Source: Collinsella sp.
GTDB lineage: Bacteria; Actinomycetota; Coriobacteriia; Coriobacteriales; Coriobacteriaceae
Assembly: GCA_031295725.1 (NCBI GenBank)
Contig: JAUMNV010000124.1
Span: 1 to 7,009, forward strand
Length of the DNA stretch: 7,009 bases
Direction: 5' to 3'
The notes beneath the pieces were generated by a model that saw nothing but the letters and a program-made list of their open reading frames with translations, did no database searches and was not told the DNA's origin. The stretch's first letter is position 1; each line of letters begins with the position of its first letter. Below are positions 6,056-7,009 of the stretch, piece after piece. The translations under genes and the position numbers were made by a program.

Positions 6056-6553
6056 ATGCAGATCAGCGTGTCGTCCACCCTGACCGTATATCACGACGGT
6101 CAATTCTGGGTCGGGCTGGCGGAGCACGTCGAGGGCGGAAAGTACGGCGTCGCCCGCATCGTCTTCGGCGCGGAGCCGTCCGATGAGGAGATCCTGCGAT
6201 TCGTTACAAGCGAATGGGAGAAGCTCTCGTTCTTCGGCGACAAGGCCATTGAAACAAACAAGCCCGCGAAGAACCCCAAGCGGCGCGCCCGTGAGGCGGC
6301 GAAAGCCCTTAAGCGGCCCGCGATGAGCACCAAGGCGCAGCAGGCGCTCGCAGCACAGAGAGAAGCGATGAAACAGGAGTCAGCTCATGCAAGAAGCCGA
6401 CGCCGCGCGGAAGAGGCTGATGCGCGGCTTCGAGCAGCGAAAGCTGAAGCGCAAGCAGAAGCATCGTGGGCATTGATTGCCATTTGCAGCAAGGCAAACC
6501 ATATACAGCAGCGGCGCCAGTTCCACTTGAAGCCGACACCGCGTAGACGCTGA
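6056..6553 (+). CDS. yjdF: YjdF family protein (DUF2992), C-terminus frameshifted
   Basis: YjdF proteins have no settled biochemical function. They are linked to handling of azaaromatic compounds because their genes sit behind a riboswitch for such compounds. The conserved N-terminal half is clear: LTVYHDGQFWVGLAEHVEGGKY (about 9-30), then ARIVFGAEPSDEEIL (33-47). The basic motif NPKRRAREAAK (73-83) and STKAQQALAAQRE (91-103) complete the family pattern. At residue 124 the frame departs from the family. Omitting one G of the pair at 6426-6427 restores FEQRKLKRKQKHRGH and a TGA at 6474-6476, giving the expected 139 residues. As written, the protein continues for 41 unrelated residues to a stop at 6551-6553 (165 in all). 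ATG 6056 is chosen because of its strong ribosome binding site; the frame is open upstream to 5858 but that covers the promoter and leader. The basic, charged C-terminal half suggests contact with nucleic acid. The single-base change may be a real recent mutation or a sequencing error. Confidence 0.88.
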   Translation: MQISVSSTLTVYHDGQFWVGLAEHVEGGKYGVARIVFGAEPSDEEILRFVTSEWEKLSFFGDKAIETNKPAKNPKRRAREAAKALKRPAMSTKAQQALAAQREAMKQESAHARSRRRAEEADARLRAAKAEAQAEASWALIAICSKANHIQQRRQFHLKPTPRRR

Positions 6554-6637
6554 TGGTGACGGCTATGCACGGGCACGGGCGCGCCACCGCACTTCACAGC
6601 TTGTTTCTCAAGTATTTAGGACGCACACGCGGCGTTC
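6477..6637. other. spacer between yjdF and the minus-strand terminator
   Basis: The first 77 bases (6477-6553) are read only by the frameshifted tail of yjdF, ending in a stop at 6551-6553. Apart from that I see no gene. A weak CTTG-TTTCT-CAAG hairpin followed by TATTT near 6599-6616 might end the yjdF transcript, but it is short and A+T-poor in its tail. Confidence 0.3.
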
Positions 6638-6660
6638 AAAAATGCGGAGCGACTCCGCAT
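6638..6660 (-). terminator. intrinsic terminator of the minus-strand toxin-like gene
   Basis: On the minus strand an 8-bp stem (ATGCGGAG with CTCCGCAT, 6642-6649 and 6653-6660) with a three-base loop is followed by TTTTT (6642-6638). It lies 25 bases after the stop codon of the minus-strand gene. A smaller hairpin (GGCTC 6661-6665 with GAGCC 6672-6676) stands just before it. Confidence 0.85.
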
Positions 6661-6684
6661 GGCTCGAGACTGAGCCGAGGTGCC

Positions 6685-7009
6685 CTACTTCTCGCCTTCC
6701 AGCAGGCCCACGATGCGATCGATGTCGACGGCAAAGCAGGACCTTCCCTCGCGCTCATAGAGGTCAAGGTACGCCTGGCATTCGGAGACAATGCGTTTGG
6801 TGTTGCCATCGATGATGCGCTGGAGCGTCTCGTAGTAGGCCGAGCCCTCGGTCCTGAAGCGGCGCTGGTAGGCCTTGGTTATGGGGAACATCTTGATGTA
6901 GTGGATGCCGTGGCGGCAGCCGGGGCGCGTCGTGGGGCGGGGTGGCAACGCAAAGTACTGGTCTTTGGGCACGTTAGGGGCGATGTTGGAACGCAGCGGC
7001 ACGGCGAAG
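6685..7009 (-). CDS. C-terminal part of a possible ToxN/TenpN-like type III toxin
   Basis: The gene enters from beyond the right edge; 107 residues are visible, ending in TAG at 6687-6685. The visible part opens FAVPLRSNIAPNV and contains HGIHYIKMFPITKAYQRRF, then RIIDGNTKRIVSECQAYLD and a C-terminal helix VDIDRIVGLLEGEK. A PL.S strand followed by a G-I/V-x-x motif and a hydrophobic M/V-x-P strand recalls ToxN/AbiQ and TenpN endoribonucleases of type III toxin-antitoxin systems. In those toxins the Thr/Ser-rich loop after PL contributes to the active site. The match is from memory and rests on short motifs, so it is tentative. A GTG at 7002 would give 105 residues, but the frame stays open above it and homologues have a longer N-terminus, so it is treated as partial. 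The RNA antitoxin repeats that would confirm the system would lie beyond 7009. It is followed by a good intrinsic terminator, so it appears to be the last gene of its unit. Confidence 0.55.
   Translation of the reverse strand, partial: FAVPLRSNIAPNVPKDQYFALPPRPTTRPGCRHGIHYIKMFPITKAYQRRFRTEGSAYYETLQRIIDGNTKRIVSECQAYLDLYEREGRSCFAVDIDRIVGLLEGEK

Noticed and set aside
6642..6660. Hairpin as terminator for yjdF on the plus strand
   Set aside because: The T-run lies only on the minus-strand side; on the plus strand the stem is followed by GGCTCGAG.

Overview
The window looks like a chromosomal segment from a high-GC, Gram-positive gut anaerobe, most likely a coriobacterium such as Collinsella or a relative. 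The reasons are strongly G/C-ending codons and a topoisomerase pair of the type common in anaerobic Gram-positives. A YjdF family gene with a structured leader, a decayed AAA-ATPase/winged-helix gene and a cysteine-containing flavodoxin-like reductase fit the same picture. This assignment is from memory of the families, not from a search.

Layout. Bases 1-4132 hold a compact two-gene operon for a type IIA topoisomerase: the ATPase/TOPRIM subunit (5' end cut off by the window) and, 33 bases later, the DNA-breaking subunit with its catalytic Tyr141. A strong G+C hairpin (4166-4208) closes the operon. Bases 4209-4803 hold three 19-bp tandem repeats that run into a good ribosome binding site. They are followed by the remains of an AAA ATPase/winged-helix gene that appears to have lost both its Walker A and Walker B regions. 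A perfect 15-bp inverted repeat (4834-4898) lies between this remnant and a convergent flavodoxin family oxidoreductase gene (minus, 4912-5442).

Bases 5443-5857 are mostly regulatory or unassigned. They hold a possible 60-residue minus-strand gene preceded by a perfect 19-bp inverted repeat, each arm of which contains the palindrome GTTTCGAAAC. Bases 5920-6553 are the most informative part: an extended -10 promoter, a leader of about 120 nt that fits a yjdF-type (azaaromatic) riboswitch with a visible anti-Shine-Dalgarno switch, and a yjdF gene. One extra G near the 3' end of yjdF throws the conserved basic tail out of frame. The window ends with the C-terminal part of a minus-strand gene that faintly resembles ToxN/TenpN-type type III toxins, followed by a clear intrinsic terminator.

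How the parts work together. The topoisomerase operon is housekeeping. Everything after it is a string of small, separately regulated accessory genes, some of them decaying. The best candidates for something worth following up are the yjdF leader switch, the two-palindrome inverted repeat at 5793-5843, and the possible type III toxin at the right edge.
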